Source: Nemorincola sp044225795
Lineage (GTDB): Bacteria > Bacteroidota > Bacteroidia > Chitinophagales > Chitinophagaceae
Assembly: GCA_044225795.1 (NCBI GenBank)
Contig: JBGAIF010000002.1
Coordinates: forward strand, 372,001 to 436,000
DNA: 64,000 nt
Direction of reading: 5' to 3'
In this document: positions 1-8,448 of the stretch, in pieces
How positions within the stretch are numbered: the first letter of the stretch is position 1
Layout of the letters: each line of letters starts with the position of its first letter
Made by a program: the position numbers and the translations under genes
Notes under the pieces: model-generated
Database searches by the model: none
The model's input: only the letters and a program-made list of their open reading frames with translations
What the model was told of the DNA's origin: nothing

Positions 1-134
1 GCCTGAAAGGCCAGGAACCTGTAGTGAGGAATCTTAAAGAGCGGGTACCGGTATTTGTTGTGTATATGACCGCATGCGTGGAGCAGAACAATGTGGTATA
101 TATGCGCGATATCTATCACCTTGCTGCAAAATGA
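1..134 (+). CDS. C-terminal fragment of a probable YcbB-type L,D-transpeptidase (5' truncated by window edge)
   Basis: The frame with codons starting at base 3 is open from the window edge to a TGA at 132-134, giving about 43 residues. The segment PVFVVYMTACV followed by VVYMRDIYHL resembles the tail of YcbB-type L,D-transpeptidases, where a PVYxxYxTAWV strand is followed by an FRxDIY motif. Those enzymes make 3-3 cross-links in periplasmic peptidoglycan. The catalytic Cys-containing YkuD core would lie outside the window, so the call rests on this short tail alone. The stop is 2 bp from the stop of the convergent LOG gene. Confidence 0.5.
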   Translation, partial: LKGQEPVVRNLKERVPVFVVYMTACVEQNNVVYMRDIYHLAAK

Positions 135-136
135 AG

Positions 137-907
137 CTACTTACGGCGGCCATTCAACCAACGTTCTCCGAGTATTCCCAATGGCCTGATCTGTTTCTTC
201 TTCCGCAAGCCGAATCTCTCCACCGCATATTTGTTAATATGGGCTATTGCAGCCTCTATGGAATCTGTGAACAAATACAATTGCGCATCTTCAGGGCCAA
301 TGGTCCGCTCACTTACCATTCGCTCAACGTGCAGCTCAAGTTCCTTGTGATACTCAGTGCCCATCAATACGATAGGAAATCTGCTGAGCTTTCCCGTCTG
401 TATCATAGTAATGGCTTCAAAAAACTCATCGAGTGTCCCATAACCACCGGGCATTACTACAAAAGCATAAGAATATTTCGTGAGCAACACCTTCCTGATA
501 AAAAAGTAGTCAATATTCACCCAACGATCAAGGTACTTATTGGGTTTCTGCTCCATAGGCAGAACAATATTACAACCAAGGGATCTGCCATTGCCTTCTT
601 TAGCACCACGATTCGCAGCCTCCATAATACCGGGGCCACCACCGGTGATCACAGTGAAGCCAAGCTTTACTATCTCACGACCCATCTTACGGGCCAGCTC
701 GTAATACGGATGCTCTTCATGAAACCGTGCAGAACCAAAGACGGTGACACAGGGCCCGATGAAATGGAATGTGCGGAAGCCACGAATGAACTCCTTCATC
801 ACATCTATAAGAAAAACAAATTCACGCCAACGTGATTGCGGCCCCTGCAGGAAGACCTCCTCCTGCCTGGAACCCACAGGCGTGAATACGGATGGATCAA
901 CTGACAT
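137..907 (-). CDS. LOG family (TIGR00730) Rossmann-fold nucleoside-monophosphate phosphoribohydrolase
   Basis: This 256-residue protein carries the LOG/TIGR00730 signatures GGGPGIMEAANRGA and PGGYGTLDEFFEA. The PGGxGTxxE motif is the hallmark of cytokinin riboside 5'-monophosphate phosphoribohydrolases and related lysine-decarboxylase-like proteins. These cytosolic enzymes cleave the N-glycosidic bond of a nucleoside monophosphate, releasing a base and ribose 5-phosphate; the substrate in Bacteroidota is not known. The ATG (907-905) overlaps the stop of the upstream YodC-like gene in a TGATG arrangement, so the two are probably translationally coupled from the promoter at 1136-1143. Family assignment is firm; physiological role is not. 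Confidence 0.9.
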   Translation of the reverse strand: MSVDPSVFTPVGSRQEEVFLQGPQSRWREFVFLIDVMKEFIRGFRTFHFIGPCVTVFGSARFHEEHPYYELARKMGREIVKLGFTVITGGGPGIMEAANRGAKEGNGRSLGCNIVLPMEQKPNKYLDRWVNIDYFFIRKVLLTKYSYAFVVMPGGYGTLDEFFEAITMIQTGKLSRFPIVLMGTEYHKELELHVERMVSERTIGPEDAQLYLFTDSIEAAIAHINKYAVERFGLRKKKQIRPLGILGERWLNGRRK

Positions 908-1119
908 CAGGCGTTGCTTACTTTTATCAGCTCTTCAGCCTGAAAGGGGCAATAATGAACTTCTTCTTTACCGTTCACGTTCTTATCAAACCATATACAA
1001 TCGAACATATTGGGACTGTATTCGTTTGCCATAACATCGTAATGCTGTCCTCTTATCGTCATCTCAGGGCCACCTGACACCAGCTTTACTTTATCGCCAG
1101 GCATAAATTTAGCTTCCAT
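907..1119 (-). CDS. YodC-like small protein (DUF2158)
   Basis: This 70-residue protein begins with FMPGDKVKLVSGGPEMTI and ends with CPFQAEELI. That matches the YodC/DUF2158 pattern of a GDxVxLxSGGPxMTV strand followed by a W/C-containing strand and a basic tail. The fold is a small SH3-like barrel and the function is unknown. It is the first gene of a two-gene unit with the LOG protein, joined by a TGATG overlap. A TAnnTTTG box lies about 17 bp upstream of the ATG, and a strong 16-bp dyad is centred 33 bp further upstream, suggesting Crp/Fnr-type activation. Confidence 0.8.
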   Translation of the reverse strand: MEAKFMPGDKVKLVSGGPEMTIRGQHYDVMANEYSPNMFDCIWFDKNVNGKEEVHYCPFQAEELIKVSNA

Positions 1120-1135
1120 GGGAACATTATTTTTT

Positions 1136-1180
1136 CAAAAGTATGCTTGTCTTCAGGCGGCAAGACTGACTATGGTCAGT
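1136..1180 (-). promoter_or_regulatory. Promoter and Crp/Fnr-like operator of the YodC-LOG unit
   Basis: On the minus strand TACTTTTG (1143-1136) matches the Bacteroidota -7 consensus TAnnTTTG exactly. The dyad ACTGACTATGGTCAGT (1165-1180) has perfect six-base arms and contains TGA-N6-TCA, the half-site spacing of Crp/Fnr-family operators. Its centre (1172.5) is 33 bp from the centre of the -7 box (1139.5), i.e. near -40 relative to the expected start. The same spacing recurs at three other promoters here. The leader would be about 13 nt. Confidence 0.6.
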
Positions 1181-1207
1181 GAAGCAGGTGTTCCTTATCA
1201 GGTGGCA

Positions 1208-2296
1208 TCAATACGCACATAGCGTATTATACTCTATATCTGCTATCTCCCAGTTGAACCAGTTGAAATCTCCGGACTTTAATTTCCATATTGCCTTACC
1301 TTTTACAGGGATACGTATGCCTTGAAATACGCCATAATCTGTTACCGGTACATACCATTTTTCAAGAGTAAAGATCCCATCATGCTCCATATACCTATCT
1401 GCAGAGAAATTAGCTACATCTCCCTCTTTTGTAAAATCAAAGACCCCCGAAGCAGTGATGCCACCATAGGAAATAGTAGCTTTCGCAGACCGCTCATTGA
1501 TATCGGTCCACGAAACATACGGGCAGATAGCCGCAGATGGGAACCACTCCATCTCTGCCAAAAACCTGAGCATGGAGCCCTGGCTTGTTTCCATCCCGCG
1601 TGTATCTGCAACCGGGAACATCGAAAGGACCCTGATCTGCATATTTCCAGCTCCTCCCGCATATTTATCTTTACCTGCCACATACATAAGACCGGACCTG
1701 ATCTTTGAAACCCATATAAAACCCGGAGCTGAGGTAGTAAAGTACTGATCTGCATTCATAGACATCCACGCCCCATCATATTTAGTGCGTAAAGTACCCT
1801 TTTGCCGCAACCTGGCTGTATGAACGATAGGCCTCCCTACCGCACCGGAATGATGAAGCCATTTTTGTACTGATGCCGGAAGATGAATGATCTCATCATC
1901 CGTAAGCAATTCCCGGTTCACATTTTCGGTGGCAAGCAATGCCTGTGCCTCCCGTTTACCCTTGAGCCTGAATTGCCAATCTGAATAGTTAAGGACAACT
2001 GCCAACAACAGCAACACATTCAACCATGTTCCATAGCCGGCATCCTTCCAGGTAGAGATAATAAGTATCTGAGAAAGTAATAACCCTGCTAAACCAAGGT
2101 ACCACCAGTCTTTACCTATCCATATAATGACTGCAACTGTCACCATGAGCAACGCTGTGACCAGCCATACCAGGCCTGCCATGCGGGAGACATCAGCTAT
2201 CATACCTCCTCGGGAACCAATTCCGAATGCCCGGGCAAAACCCATCAGATGTATGGCTCCATGCACTGCGATCAGTAAAGCAAATACAGCCTTCAT
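1208..2296 (-). CDS. DUF6544/DUF6920-like membrane-anchored protein
   Basis: This 362-residue protein has three to four N-terminal hydrophobic segments (roughly residues 1-20, 38-65, 70-85 and 90-105). A soluble C-terminal domain of about 240 residues follows, containing AMINADQYFTT-like and FIWVSKI segments typical of the DUF6544 (DUF6920) family. I recognise the family pattern but no catalytic motif, and no function is known. The start codon overlaps the stop of the upstream small membrane protein by one base (TAATG), indicating translational coupling. The pair is transcribed away from a divergent promoter region that holds a Crp/Fnr-like site. Confidence 0.6.
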   Translation of the reverse strand: MKAVFALLIAVHGAIHLMGFARAFGIGSRGGMIADVSRMAGLVWLVTALLMVTVAVIIWIGKDWWYLGLAGLLLSQILIISTWKDAGYGTWLNVLLLLAVVLNYSDWQFRLKGKREAQALLATENVNRELLTDDEIIHLPASVQKWLHHSGAVGRPIVHTARLRQKGTLRTKYDGAWMSMNADQYFTTSAPGFIWVSKIRSGLMYVAGKDKYAGGAGNMQIRVLSMFPVADTRGMETSQGSMLRFLAEMEWFPSAAICPYVSWTDINERSAKATISYGGITASGVFDFTKEGDVANFSADRYMEHDGIFTLEKWYVPVTDYGVFQGIRIPVKGKAIWKLKSGDFNWFNWEIADIEYNTLCAY

Positions 2297-2733
2297 TACG
2301 CAGTCCTTTTCAGTATCATCAATGTCTCAGACAATCGCTTGTAAATAAACCCGCACAATATCAGCAATACACCAACGCTCATCATTACAACATGCAGCGT
2401 AACCACATACCTGAGCATCAGTAACTGAACAAATATCCATCCGCAAAGAATAGTACCCTGCCCCGCAACGAGCATCCAGGCGCGTTCGTATTTAGTGAAT
2501 AGAACAAATAACGCAACAAAACTCAGAAGCCCGTTACATACAAACAAAATGATACCCGGGATCAGAAAATCGTTGAATGGAGAATGTTTCAACCACTCAC
2601 CTGACATCATCAACCCGCTGCCATCAGGGTGTAATATGAAACTACCGCCACCGTAAATGGCACCGGCACCGTTAAATAACAAAAGGAAAGCAATAAGCGC
2701 CCTTAATACTGTCTTTTCCATATTTCCGGACAT
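2296..2733 (-). CDS. Small four-helix membrane protein, function unknown
   Basis: The protein has 145 residues and about four predicted transmembrane segments (near residues 10-30, 50-75, 85-105 and 108-130), with few charged residues in between. It resembles generic small integral membrane proteins of Bacteroidota and I recognise no functional motif. The start at 2733 is supported by a perfect -7 box, TAGCTTTG (2755-2748), which would give an 11-nt leader. It is the first gene of a two-gene unit with the DUF6544-like protein through a TAATG overlap. Confidence 0.6.
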   Translation of the reverse strand: MSGNMEKTVLRALIAFLLLFNGAGAIYGGGSFILHPDGSGLMMSGEWLKHSPFNDFLIPGIILFVCNGLLSFVALFVLFTKYERAWMLVAGQGTILCGWIFVQLLMLRYVVTLHVVMMSVGVLLILCGFIYKRLSETLMILKRTA

Positions 2734-2747
2734 AGTATCTTTTTTCT

Positions 2748-2843
2748 CAAAGCTATTTATCGTGAATTTCCCGAGCTGTAATTATAATCATGTTCATAGC
2801 TGACCATCGTCATATGCGGAAGTGTAGGTAGCCTATACTTTTG
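2748..2843. promoter_or_regulatory. Divergent promoter pair sharing one Crp/Fnr-like operator
   Basis: Minus-strand TAGCTTTG (2755-2748) and plus-strand TACTTTTG (2836-2843) both match TAnnTTTG. Between them lies TGACCATCGTCA (2801-2812). Its centre (2806.5) is 33 bp upstream of the centre of the plus-strand box, a class II-like position near -40. It is 55 bp upstream of the minus-strand box, a class I-like position near -62. One bound dimer could therefore serve both promoters. Confidence 0.6.
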
Positions 2844-2857
2844 TGAAAAATAAAACA

Positions 2858-3241
2858 ATGAAAAAAGTCAACATCACTCATGTCAGCAACGAGCATAACG
2901 CCTGGTTGCGTAGCCTTACCTTCTATAAAACCGAATTAAGCATTTTGAAGGGAATACTTACAGAGGTAGCGGGAAAGAACACAGCATCCGACGTAAGCAA
3001 AAAAGTAGAACATTTTGAGAACCAGTTCAAGATCCAGACAGATAACATTGACCGTCTTTGCCACAACATTCACACAAACATTGATACGATAGGCAAACAG
3101 GCAAGGCAATCCGGCGCAGGATATATAGACGGCTCATTGCTGGCTGAACATACTGACCTGGGAGACAAATTCAAATATGAAGAACGCACTGTAATAGAAT
3201 TGATACATTCCTTCCGCAGCTTTGCTGAACAATGGATGTAG
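2858..3241 (+). CDS. Conserved helical hypothetical protein (about 127 aa)
   Basis: The protein is strongly alpha-helical, with scattered His residues (HVSNEHNAW near the start, HFENQF, DRLCHNIHTN, AEHTDLGDKF) that recall hemerythrin-like four-helix proteins, although the canonical iron-ligand set is not clearly present. An upstream GTG at 2843 is in frame, but it lies inside the -7 box TACTTTTG (2836-2843). Transcription would start near 2847, so ATG 2858 is the better start and leaves an 11-nt leader. It is followed by a good intrinsic terminator. The position under a Crp/Fnr-like site suggests a redox or stress role, by inference only. Confidence 0.6.
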   Translation: MKKVNITHVSNEHNAWLRSLTFYKTELSILKGILTEVAGKNTASDVSKKVEHFENQFKIQTDNIDRLCHNIHTNIDTIGKQARQSGAGYIDGSLLAEHTDLGDKFKYEERTVIELIHSFRSFAEQWM

Positions 3242-3346
3242 TAAACTTGGTATGGGTGGTTGAAAGGGTAAAATGCTGCGTATTGCACGACTAATGGATG
3301 AAGATAAGTTCGATGGTTTAATGTAGCGAAACTCAGCATACTCTTT

Positions 3347-3374
3347 AAAAGCTCCGGTTCTCCGGAGCTTTTTT
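3347..3374 (+). terminator. Intrinsic terminator after the helical protein gene
   Basis: A seven-base-pair stem (GCTCCGG/CCGGAGC) with a four-base loop is flanked by AAAA on the left and six T on the right. The A/T flanks extend the stem and make it usable from both strands, so it could also stop read-through from the convergent CcoI gene. Confidence 0.8.
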
Positions 3375-3474
3375 CTTTTCACACGGGTCCCGTTGCAGGA
3401 GAGAGAGATTATACTAAAACAAAACCTCCCGAACATTTCTGTCAGGGAGATCCCGCTACGATCTGGTAATATAT

Positions 3475-5928
3475 TTATTCAGGAGAATTCAACTTCAGGC
3501 CCTTACGCCATGCAAGCAGGCTGCCGAGGCCACTGGTTACAATAACGATACTGAGAGTGCTGCAAGGCATTAATATAGCGGCTGATACCGGCTTTAGCAT
3601 ACCCTGCATAGCAAAATAAAGCCCGATCACATTGTAGACAATAGACACAACAAAGCTAAGCCGTATGATAGATTTAGAGGTCTTTGCCATATCCAGGATG
3701 GCCGGTAGTTTTCCTATCTGTCTTGCATCCAGTATCGCATCGCAGGAAGGTGTGAAGTTGTTGATATCATCTGTAAGTGTGATCCCTACATTACTTTGCT
3801 GCAAGGCGCCGGCATCATTCAAGCCATCGCCTATCATCATTACTTTTTTACCCTGCTGCTGCATTGACTCAATATAATGTAACTTGTCGATCGGTTTTTG
3901 CTCAAACAACAGATCACTATTATCTCCAAAGAATCTTTTCAGAAGAGGACGCTGTTTATCGTGATCACCCGACAGCAGGGATAACCTGTATTGCTTAGCC
4001 AGCTCCGGCATTATTTCGGCAATATGCTCGCGAAATACGGAAAGCATATGCAAACCGGTGATCTTACCATCAATATTTACATAAACACTTGCCTGCTCGT
4101 CTTTCAATGCATTTGTTTGAACACCTGTGAATGTGGCAGATCCAACGATGATACGGCTCGGACCGGCACAAGCTGTTAGCCCCTTACCGGGAATTTCGTC
4201 CCACGTATCAAGCTTAATGGCATTACGAGGTCCAAGCCATGCAGCAATTGCCTTACTATTAGGATGTTGGCTATTCTTTACAACTGCGAAAAGCAGGTCT
4301 TTATCTGATTCAGATAACCGGCCACCAGAGGAAATGAATCTGCCAGCGGCGGCCTGCGTAATAGTTCCTGTCTTGTCAAAGACAATATGATCAGCTTCTG
4401 CAATTTGCTCTATAACTGTAGCATCCCTGAGGTACAGGCCATTGTTGCTGAAAATACGCAAAATATTACCATTTGTAAATGTGGCCGAAAGCAGCAACGC
4501 GCATGGACAGGCAACGATCAGCATAGCCGAAACGCTATTTATGATAAGAGCCGGGTTGTGATAATACCAATAAGCGGCAGTGCCGATAGCAAGCGCAAAG
4601 AGTATATAAGTAAAGTATTTACTGAGCACATGGATCGCGCTTTCCTTATCATTCTGCTCTGTTTTGTTCTTAGAGAACGCATAGTGGTTCCATAATGATG
4701 TGAGATAACTACCCGCTACCGGCTTTACGATCTGTATCAGAAGCTGCTCACCTTTTTGGCGGCCACCGGCATACACAAGCTCATTCTGTTTCACCTCAAC
4801 TGGCTCAGACTCCCCGGTAACAAAGCTATAGTCTATTACGGCCTTGCCCTTCACCACTATCGAGTCGGCAGGAATGATCTCATCATTGTGAAGCTGCACA
4901 ACATCTTTCTCTTTCAGGTCCTGGAGCTTTGTGGGTACAAATCCACCGGCAGTTTTCACATGAACAGCTATGGGAAAGTAAGACTTATAATCTCTTGTAA
5001 AGGATAGGAACTTATACGTCCGTTCCTGTACCAGCCTGCCAACCAGCATAAAGAAAACAATACCGCTCATACTGTCGAGATAACCGGCTCCGGTATTTGC
5101 AACTATCTCATATATGCTGCGGGCAAAGGTGATAACAATGGCCAGGGCTATGGGCGCATCTATGTTCAGGGTTTTCTGTTTAAGCCCTTTCCATGCGGTC
5201 ACAAAGAATTCAGACGCGCAATAAAAGAATACCGGAAGCGCGAGCAAAAGATTCAGATAGCGAAAAAGGTGTGTGTAGCTCTCTTCGATACCTGTAGCCC
5301 CGGATAGATACTCGGGGAAGCTCATCATCATGATATTACCGAAACAAAAACCGGCAATACCCAGCTTTATGACCCGGTATTTGTTATAAGACGTGGTTTT
5401 CTTACTGTCCGCATCATCCAGGCTGATGTATGGTTCATATCCAATGGTAGCCAGCAATTCGGCTATCTTACGGAGCGAGACTTTCTTCCTCGAGAAGTGA
5501 ATGGTCACCTCCTTAGCCATAAAGTTGAGACGGCTCTCACTAACTCCGGGCTCTATCTTGCCCAGATGCTCTAAAAGCCACATGCAGGAACTGCAGTGTA
5601 CATTTGGCAGATACAGTGTAATGATAGCCTTATCCCCATCGGTGAATTTATATAGGCCTTTGGCTATTTCCTCATTATCGAGAAAAGCGTATTTATCGTT
5701 CCTGATCGCTTTTACCTGTGATAAACCGGGGTGATTCTGTATCTTATAATAATCACAAAGGCCATTCTCATTAATGACCTCATACACAAGTTTGCAGCCT
5801 TCACAGCAAAATACTTTTTCGTCAGCAACAATACTTGCCGAAATACACGGCGCCCCGCAATGATAACATAATGTTTCTGTAAGTACAGGTCTCCTGTCAG
5901 TTACTATGGGCTCACTTACCACCGGCAT
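3475..5928 (-). CDS. ccoI: Copper-translocating P-type ATPase, CcoI/FixI type
   Basis: An 817-residue P1B-type ATPase. The N-terminus has a Cys-rich metal-binding segment (C21, C24, C28, C41, C42, C45). An HMA domain follows with the CcoI-typical HCSSCMWLLE motif near residues 111-120. The membrane CPC motif is near 474, the phosphorylation site DKTGT near 516 and GDGLND near 699. CcoI/FixI delivers copper across the inner membrane for assembly of cbb3-type cytochrome oxidase, a high-affinity terminal oxidase. No cco subunit genes are in the window. The ATG lies inside the 3' end of the upstream 182-aa gene (17-bp overlap), indicating co-expression from the Fnr-like promoter upstream. Confidence 0.88.
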   Translation of the reverse strand: MPVVSEPIVTDRRPVLTETLCYHCGAPCISASIVADEKVFCCEGCKLVYEVINENGLCDYYKIQNHPGLSQVKAIRNDKYAFLDNEEIAKGLYKFTDGDKAIITLYLPNVHCSSCMWLLEHLGKIEPGVSESRLNFMAKEVTIHFSRKKVSLRKIAELLATIGYEPYISLDDADSKKTTSYNKYRVIKLGIAGFCFGNIMMMSFPEYLSGATGIEESYTHLFRYLNLLLALPVFFYCASEFFVTAWKGLKQKTLNIDAPIALAIVITFARSIYEIVANTGAGYLDSMSGIVFFMLVGRLVQERTYKFLSFTRDYKSYFPIAVHVKTAGGFVPTKLQDLKEKDVVQLHNDEIIPADSIVVKGKAVIDYSFVTGESEPVEVKQNELVYAGGRQKGEQLLIQIVKPVAGSYLTSLWNHYAFSKNKTEQNDKESAIHVLSKYFTYILFALAIGTAAYWYYHNPALIINSVSAMLIVACPCALLLSATFTNGNILRIFSNNGLYLRDATVIEQIAEADHIVFDKTGTITQAAAGRFISSGGRLSESDKDLLFAVVKNSQHPNSKAIAAWLGPRNAIKLDTWDEIPGKGLTACAGPSRIIVGSATFTGVQTNALKDEQASVYVNIDGKITGLHMLSVFREHIAEIMPELAKQYRLSLLSGDHDKQRPLLKRFFGDNSDLLFEQKPIDKLHYIESMQQQGKKVMMIGDGLNDAGALQQSNVGITLTDDINNFTPSCDAILDARQIGKLPAILDMAKTSKSIIRLSFVVSIVYNVIGLYFAMQGMLKPVSAAILMPCSTLSIVIVTSGLGSLLAWRKGLKLNSPE

Positions 5929-6460
5929 TGATACTATTTTGGGCTTCCACTATTTTAGGAATGAGATAGTTATTTTCCAGGAAGAACAACTCACTCAGGC
6001 TATTTTCAATCAGCACCATCTGGTTGCGCAACACTCTGTAGGCATCAGGATACATCGTATCTGCATACAGCGGCAGCGATAACATCTGTAGCCTGTTAAG
6101 CATACTTTTCACTGCCTGGCAGGATACTCTCAATTCCAACAGTTGCATATCATGGTTCAACTTACACCCGCCGCTACAATTAGTGCAATCGTGATTGGTG
6201 GTCGATTTCTCTGACAACTGTTGTATATAAGGCACATATCTTTCAGTACGCTCTTTAATGAATGCCTCTATCTCCTGAATAAAATCCTTACAATTGTTTA
6301 TATACTGTGATGGTCCTTTTGTCACTTCCAGCTTCTCTATCTTTTCGGCTTGCTTCCTGGCACTCTCACAAATAAGCGAAACCGAGTTGTAATACTCCTT
6401 GTGCAACTTATCTGTTAGCTGCAGCAATGCCTGATCGCTATATTTATCTTCAGATACCAT
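5912..6460 (-). CDS. Small helical protein with a CxxC...C motif, partner of the CcoI ATPase
   Basis: The 182-residue helical protein has a short Cys-rich loop, DCTNCSGGCKLNHD, near its centre, suited to binding a metal ion or forming a disulfide. No named family is recognised. An in-frame ATG at 6496 exists, but the -7 box TACATTTG (6488-6481) falls within the codons that follow it. Transcription would then begin near 6477, so ATG 6460 is the likely start, with a 17-nt leader. The gene overlaps the CcoI ATPase by 17 bp. A role in copper handling or oxidase assembly is inferred from the overlap and the cysteines. Confidence 0.55.
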   Translation of the reverse strand: MVSEDKYSDQALLQLTDKLHKEYYNSVSLICESARKQAEKIEKLEVTKGPSQYINNCKDFIQEIEAFIKERTERYVPYIQQLSEKSTTNHDCTNCSGGCKLNHDMQLLELRVSCQAVKSMLNRLQMLSLPLYADTMYPDAYRVLRNQMVLIENSLSELFFLENNYLIPKIVEAQNSINAGGK

Positions 6461-6480
6461 TTCTTTTATTTCATTTTTTA

Positions 6481-6523
6481 CAAATGTATTTTCCAATGGC
6501 TTCTTTTTACATGACCATCGTCA
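6481..6523 (-). promoter_or_regulatory. Promoter and Crp/Fnr-like operator of the ccoI unit
   Basis: The -7 box TACATTTG (6488-6481, minus strand) matches TAnnTTTG. The dyad TGACCATCGTCA (6512-6523) is identical in sequence to the one at 2801-2812. Its centre at 6517.5 is 33 bp from the box centre at 6484.5, the same distance seen at the YodC and 2858 promoters. Confidence 0.6.
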
Positions 6524-6557
6524 GGCAAGAAGATTTTATATTATTTTATTTGAAATT

Positions 6558-7943
6558 TTATTCCATATCATACTCCAAAAGTGCCGGAGCATGTGTCACT
6601 ACTTCTTTTATACCGCCTTCAAGGCTGGCTATAAAATGGTAATCCCGGGCCTTCAGAAATGACGCAGCTATCATTGACCGGTACCCACCGGCACAATATA
6701 TAAGCCATTTTGTATTCATGTCAAGTTCAGCGAATCTGTCTTTGAGTTGATTCAGAGGGATGTGCGTTGCTCCGGCTATCCTGTGCTTTGCCACTTCTTT
6801 CCTGTTCCTCACGTCCAGCAGTGTATATTCTCCGGCCTGTATCATGCCTTCCATCTCCTGAGCATTATAGGTAACTACATACTCGTATGGCTGTGTACTG
6901 TTGAACCATGAATGCATTCCATCATCCAGAAACCCAACTACCTGGTCATAACCTATTCTTGCCAGTCTTTCTATTGCCTCGTTCTCCTTACCCGGCTCCA
7001 CAACCAATAGTATTTTTGTATCAGGGTCTATAAGAGATCCGGCCCATACAGCGAAATCTCCGTTAAGACCTATGTTGAGCGCACCATGTATGAACCCTGC
7101 TGCAAATGTCATTGGATCTCTTGTATCAAGCACTACCGCGCCGTTTTGCTGGTGTAGTTGAAATTCAGCGATACTCAATGCCCTGGCCGATTGCCTGATG
7201 ATATCCTCATACGGGTTGCTGCCTTGCTTGTTGATCCGTGCATCTTTAAAGAAATATCCGGGGATCACCGGAAGATCAGAGGTGACTGCATCTATGAACT
7301 CCTGCCTGTCATTTATAAGAAGCGCGTAGTTTGATGCTTTCTCATCCCTGATACTGGAAAAAGATGCAGATCCGATATTCTTACCACATGCCGAGCCCGG
7401 ACCATGCCCGGGATATACGATAAGATCATCGGGCAGCACCTTGATCTTATTCTGCAGCGAATCAAACAGCATACCCGCCAGTGTTTCTTTGGGCAAATTA
7501 CCACTCAGCAGATCGGGCCGGCCAACATCTCCTACAAACAATGTATCCCCGGTATATATAGCCTGGGCATATCCGGCCTCATCCGTCAGAAGATAGCAAG
7601 TTGACTCGATGGTATGTCCCGGAGTATGCACCACTTCTAAAGTAGCCTTACCGATATGCAGCTTCTCGCCATCTTCTGCTACATAGGCTTTATAACCGGG
7701 TGTTGCACCTGGCCCAAAAACAATTGTAGCGCCCGTCTTCTCCGCAAGATCAATGTGCCCGGAAACAAAGTCAGCGTGAAAGTGCGTTTCCAGCACATAC
7801 TTGATCGTTGCGCCTCGTTCCTTTGCCAATTTGATATATGGCTCAGGGTTTCTTAACGGATCAATTACAGCAGCCTCATTTCCTGATTCAATATAATATG
7901 CGGCGTGTGCCAGGCAATTGGTGTATATCTGTTGCGTGTACAT
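6558..7943 (-). CDS. MBL-fold persulfide-dioxygenase-like protein with two rhodanese domains
   Basis: A 461-residue protein in CstB-like layout. An N-terminal metallo-beta-lactamase domain (about 1-230) has THFHADFVSGH, HTPGHT, TGDTLF and YPGHGPGS. Two rhodanese domains follow (about 255-350 and 365-455). The second keeps an active-site Cys loop, YCAGGYR; the first has VVEPGKEN at the equivalent place and lacks the Cys. ETHE1-type MBL domains oxidise persulfides with iron and O2 in the cytoplasm. The track-length frame reaches back to 8030, but that would run through paaD. ATG 7943, 10 bp after the paaD stop, gives the family N-terminus. It is the last gene of the hmgA-paa unit. Confidence 0.8.
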   Translation of the reverse strand: MYTQQIYTNCLAHAAYYIESGNEAAVIDPLRNPEPYIKLAKERGATIKYVLETHFHADFVSGHIDLAEKTGATIVFGPGATPGYKAYVAEDGEKLHIGKATLEVVHTPGHTIESTCYLLTDEAGYAQAIYTGDTLFVGDVGRPDLLSGNLPKETLAGMLFDSLQNKIKVLPDDLIVYPGHGPGSACGKNIGSASFSSIRDEKASNYALLINDRQEFIDAVTSDLPVIPGYFFKDARINKQGSNPYEDIIRQSARALSIAEFQLHQQNGAVVLDTRDPMTFAAGFIHGALNIGLNGDFAVWAGSLIDPDTKILLVVEPGKENEAIERLARIGYDQVVGFLDDGMHSWFNSTQPYEYVVTYNAQEMEGMIQAGEYTLLDVRNRKEVAKHRIAGATHIPLNQLKDRFAELDMNTKWLIYCAGGYRSMIAASFLKARDYHFIASLEGGIKEVVTHAPALLEYDME

Positions 7944-7953
7944 AAAATTGTTT

Positions 7954-8448
7954 CTAATGGCATTTAAAATATTCAAATGGCTCTTTGCAGTTGTGACACT
8001 GATATAGTGCCTTGCACGCGGTTGACCCAAACCTGCTCAGCATTACCGTATCTGCAGACCCGCAAAGCGGACACTTTATAATATTGTCTGAAAAGTTTCC
8101 ATGGTGACAGGACATTGAGGATAATGGTGGCGCAATACCATAATTTTTCAGCTTGGTTTTTACTTCGTCTGTCATCCAGTCAGTGGTCCAGGCCGGGGAA
8201 TAGATCATCGTTACTTTCACAGGTGCTACCCCATTCTTCTCCAGCGTCATCCTGATATCCTGTTCTATAAGGCTCATGGCCGGACACCCGGTATAAGTAG
8301 GTGTAAGTAACACTTCACAACCATCTTCTTTGACCAGTGCATCCCTCACCATACCCATCTCTATGATGTTGACCACAGGTATCTCGGGATCCGGAATGGA
8401 TGCCAGTAGTGCGTATATCTTTTCTTTATTTATTTGCGCTGTTACCAT
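7954..8448 (-). CDS. paaD: Phenylacetyl-CoA epoxidase subunit PaaD
   Basis: The 164-residue protein has the MIP18/DUF59-type N-terminal domain with DPEIPVVNIIEMGMVR and PTYTGCPAM. A C-terminal four-cysteine zinc-ribbon-like segment follows (CPLCG...CHNC). That two-part layout is typical of PaaD (also called PaaJ). PaaD is needed for maturation or activity of the PaaABCE 1,2-phenylacetyl-CoA epoxidase, probably by helping assemble a metal centre. It overlaps paaC by 7 bp. The reductase subunit gene paaE is not seen next to it. Confidence 0.92.
   Translation of the reverse strand: MVTAQINKEKIYALLASIPDPEIPVVNIIEMGMVRDALVKEDGCEVLLTPTYTGCPAMSLIEQDIRMTLEKNGVAPVKVTMIYSPAWTTDWMTDEVKTKLKNYGIAPPLSSMSCHHGNFSDNIIKCPLCGSADTVMLSRFGSTACKALYQCHNCKEPFEYFKCH

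Noticed and set aside
2843..2857. GTG 2843 as start of the helical protein.
   Set aside because: It is the last base region of the -7 promoter box and would lie upstream of the transcript start.
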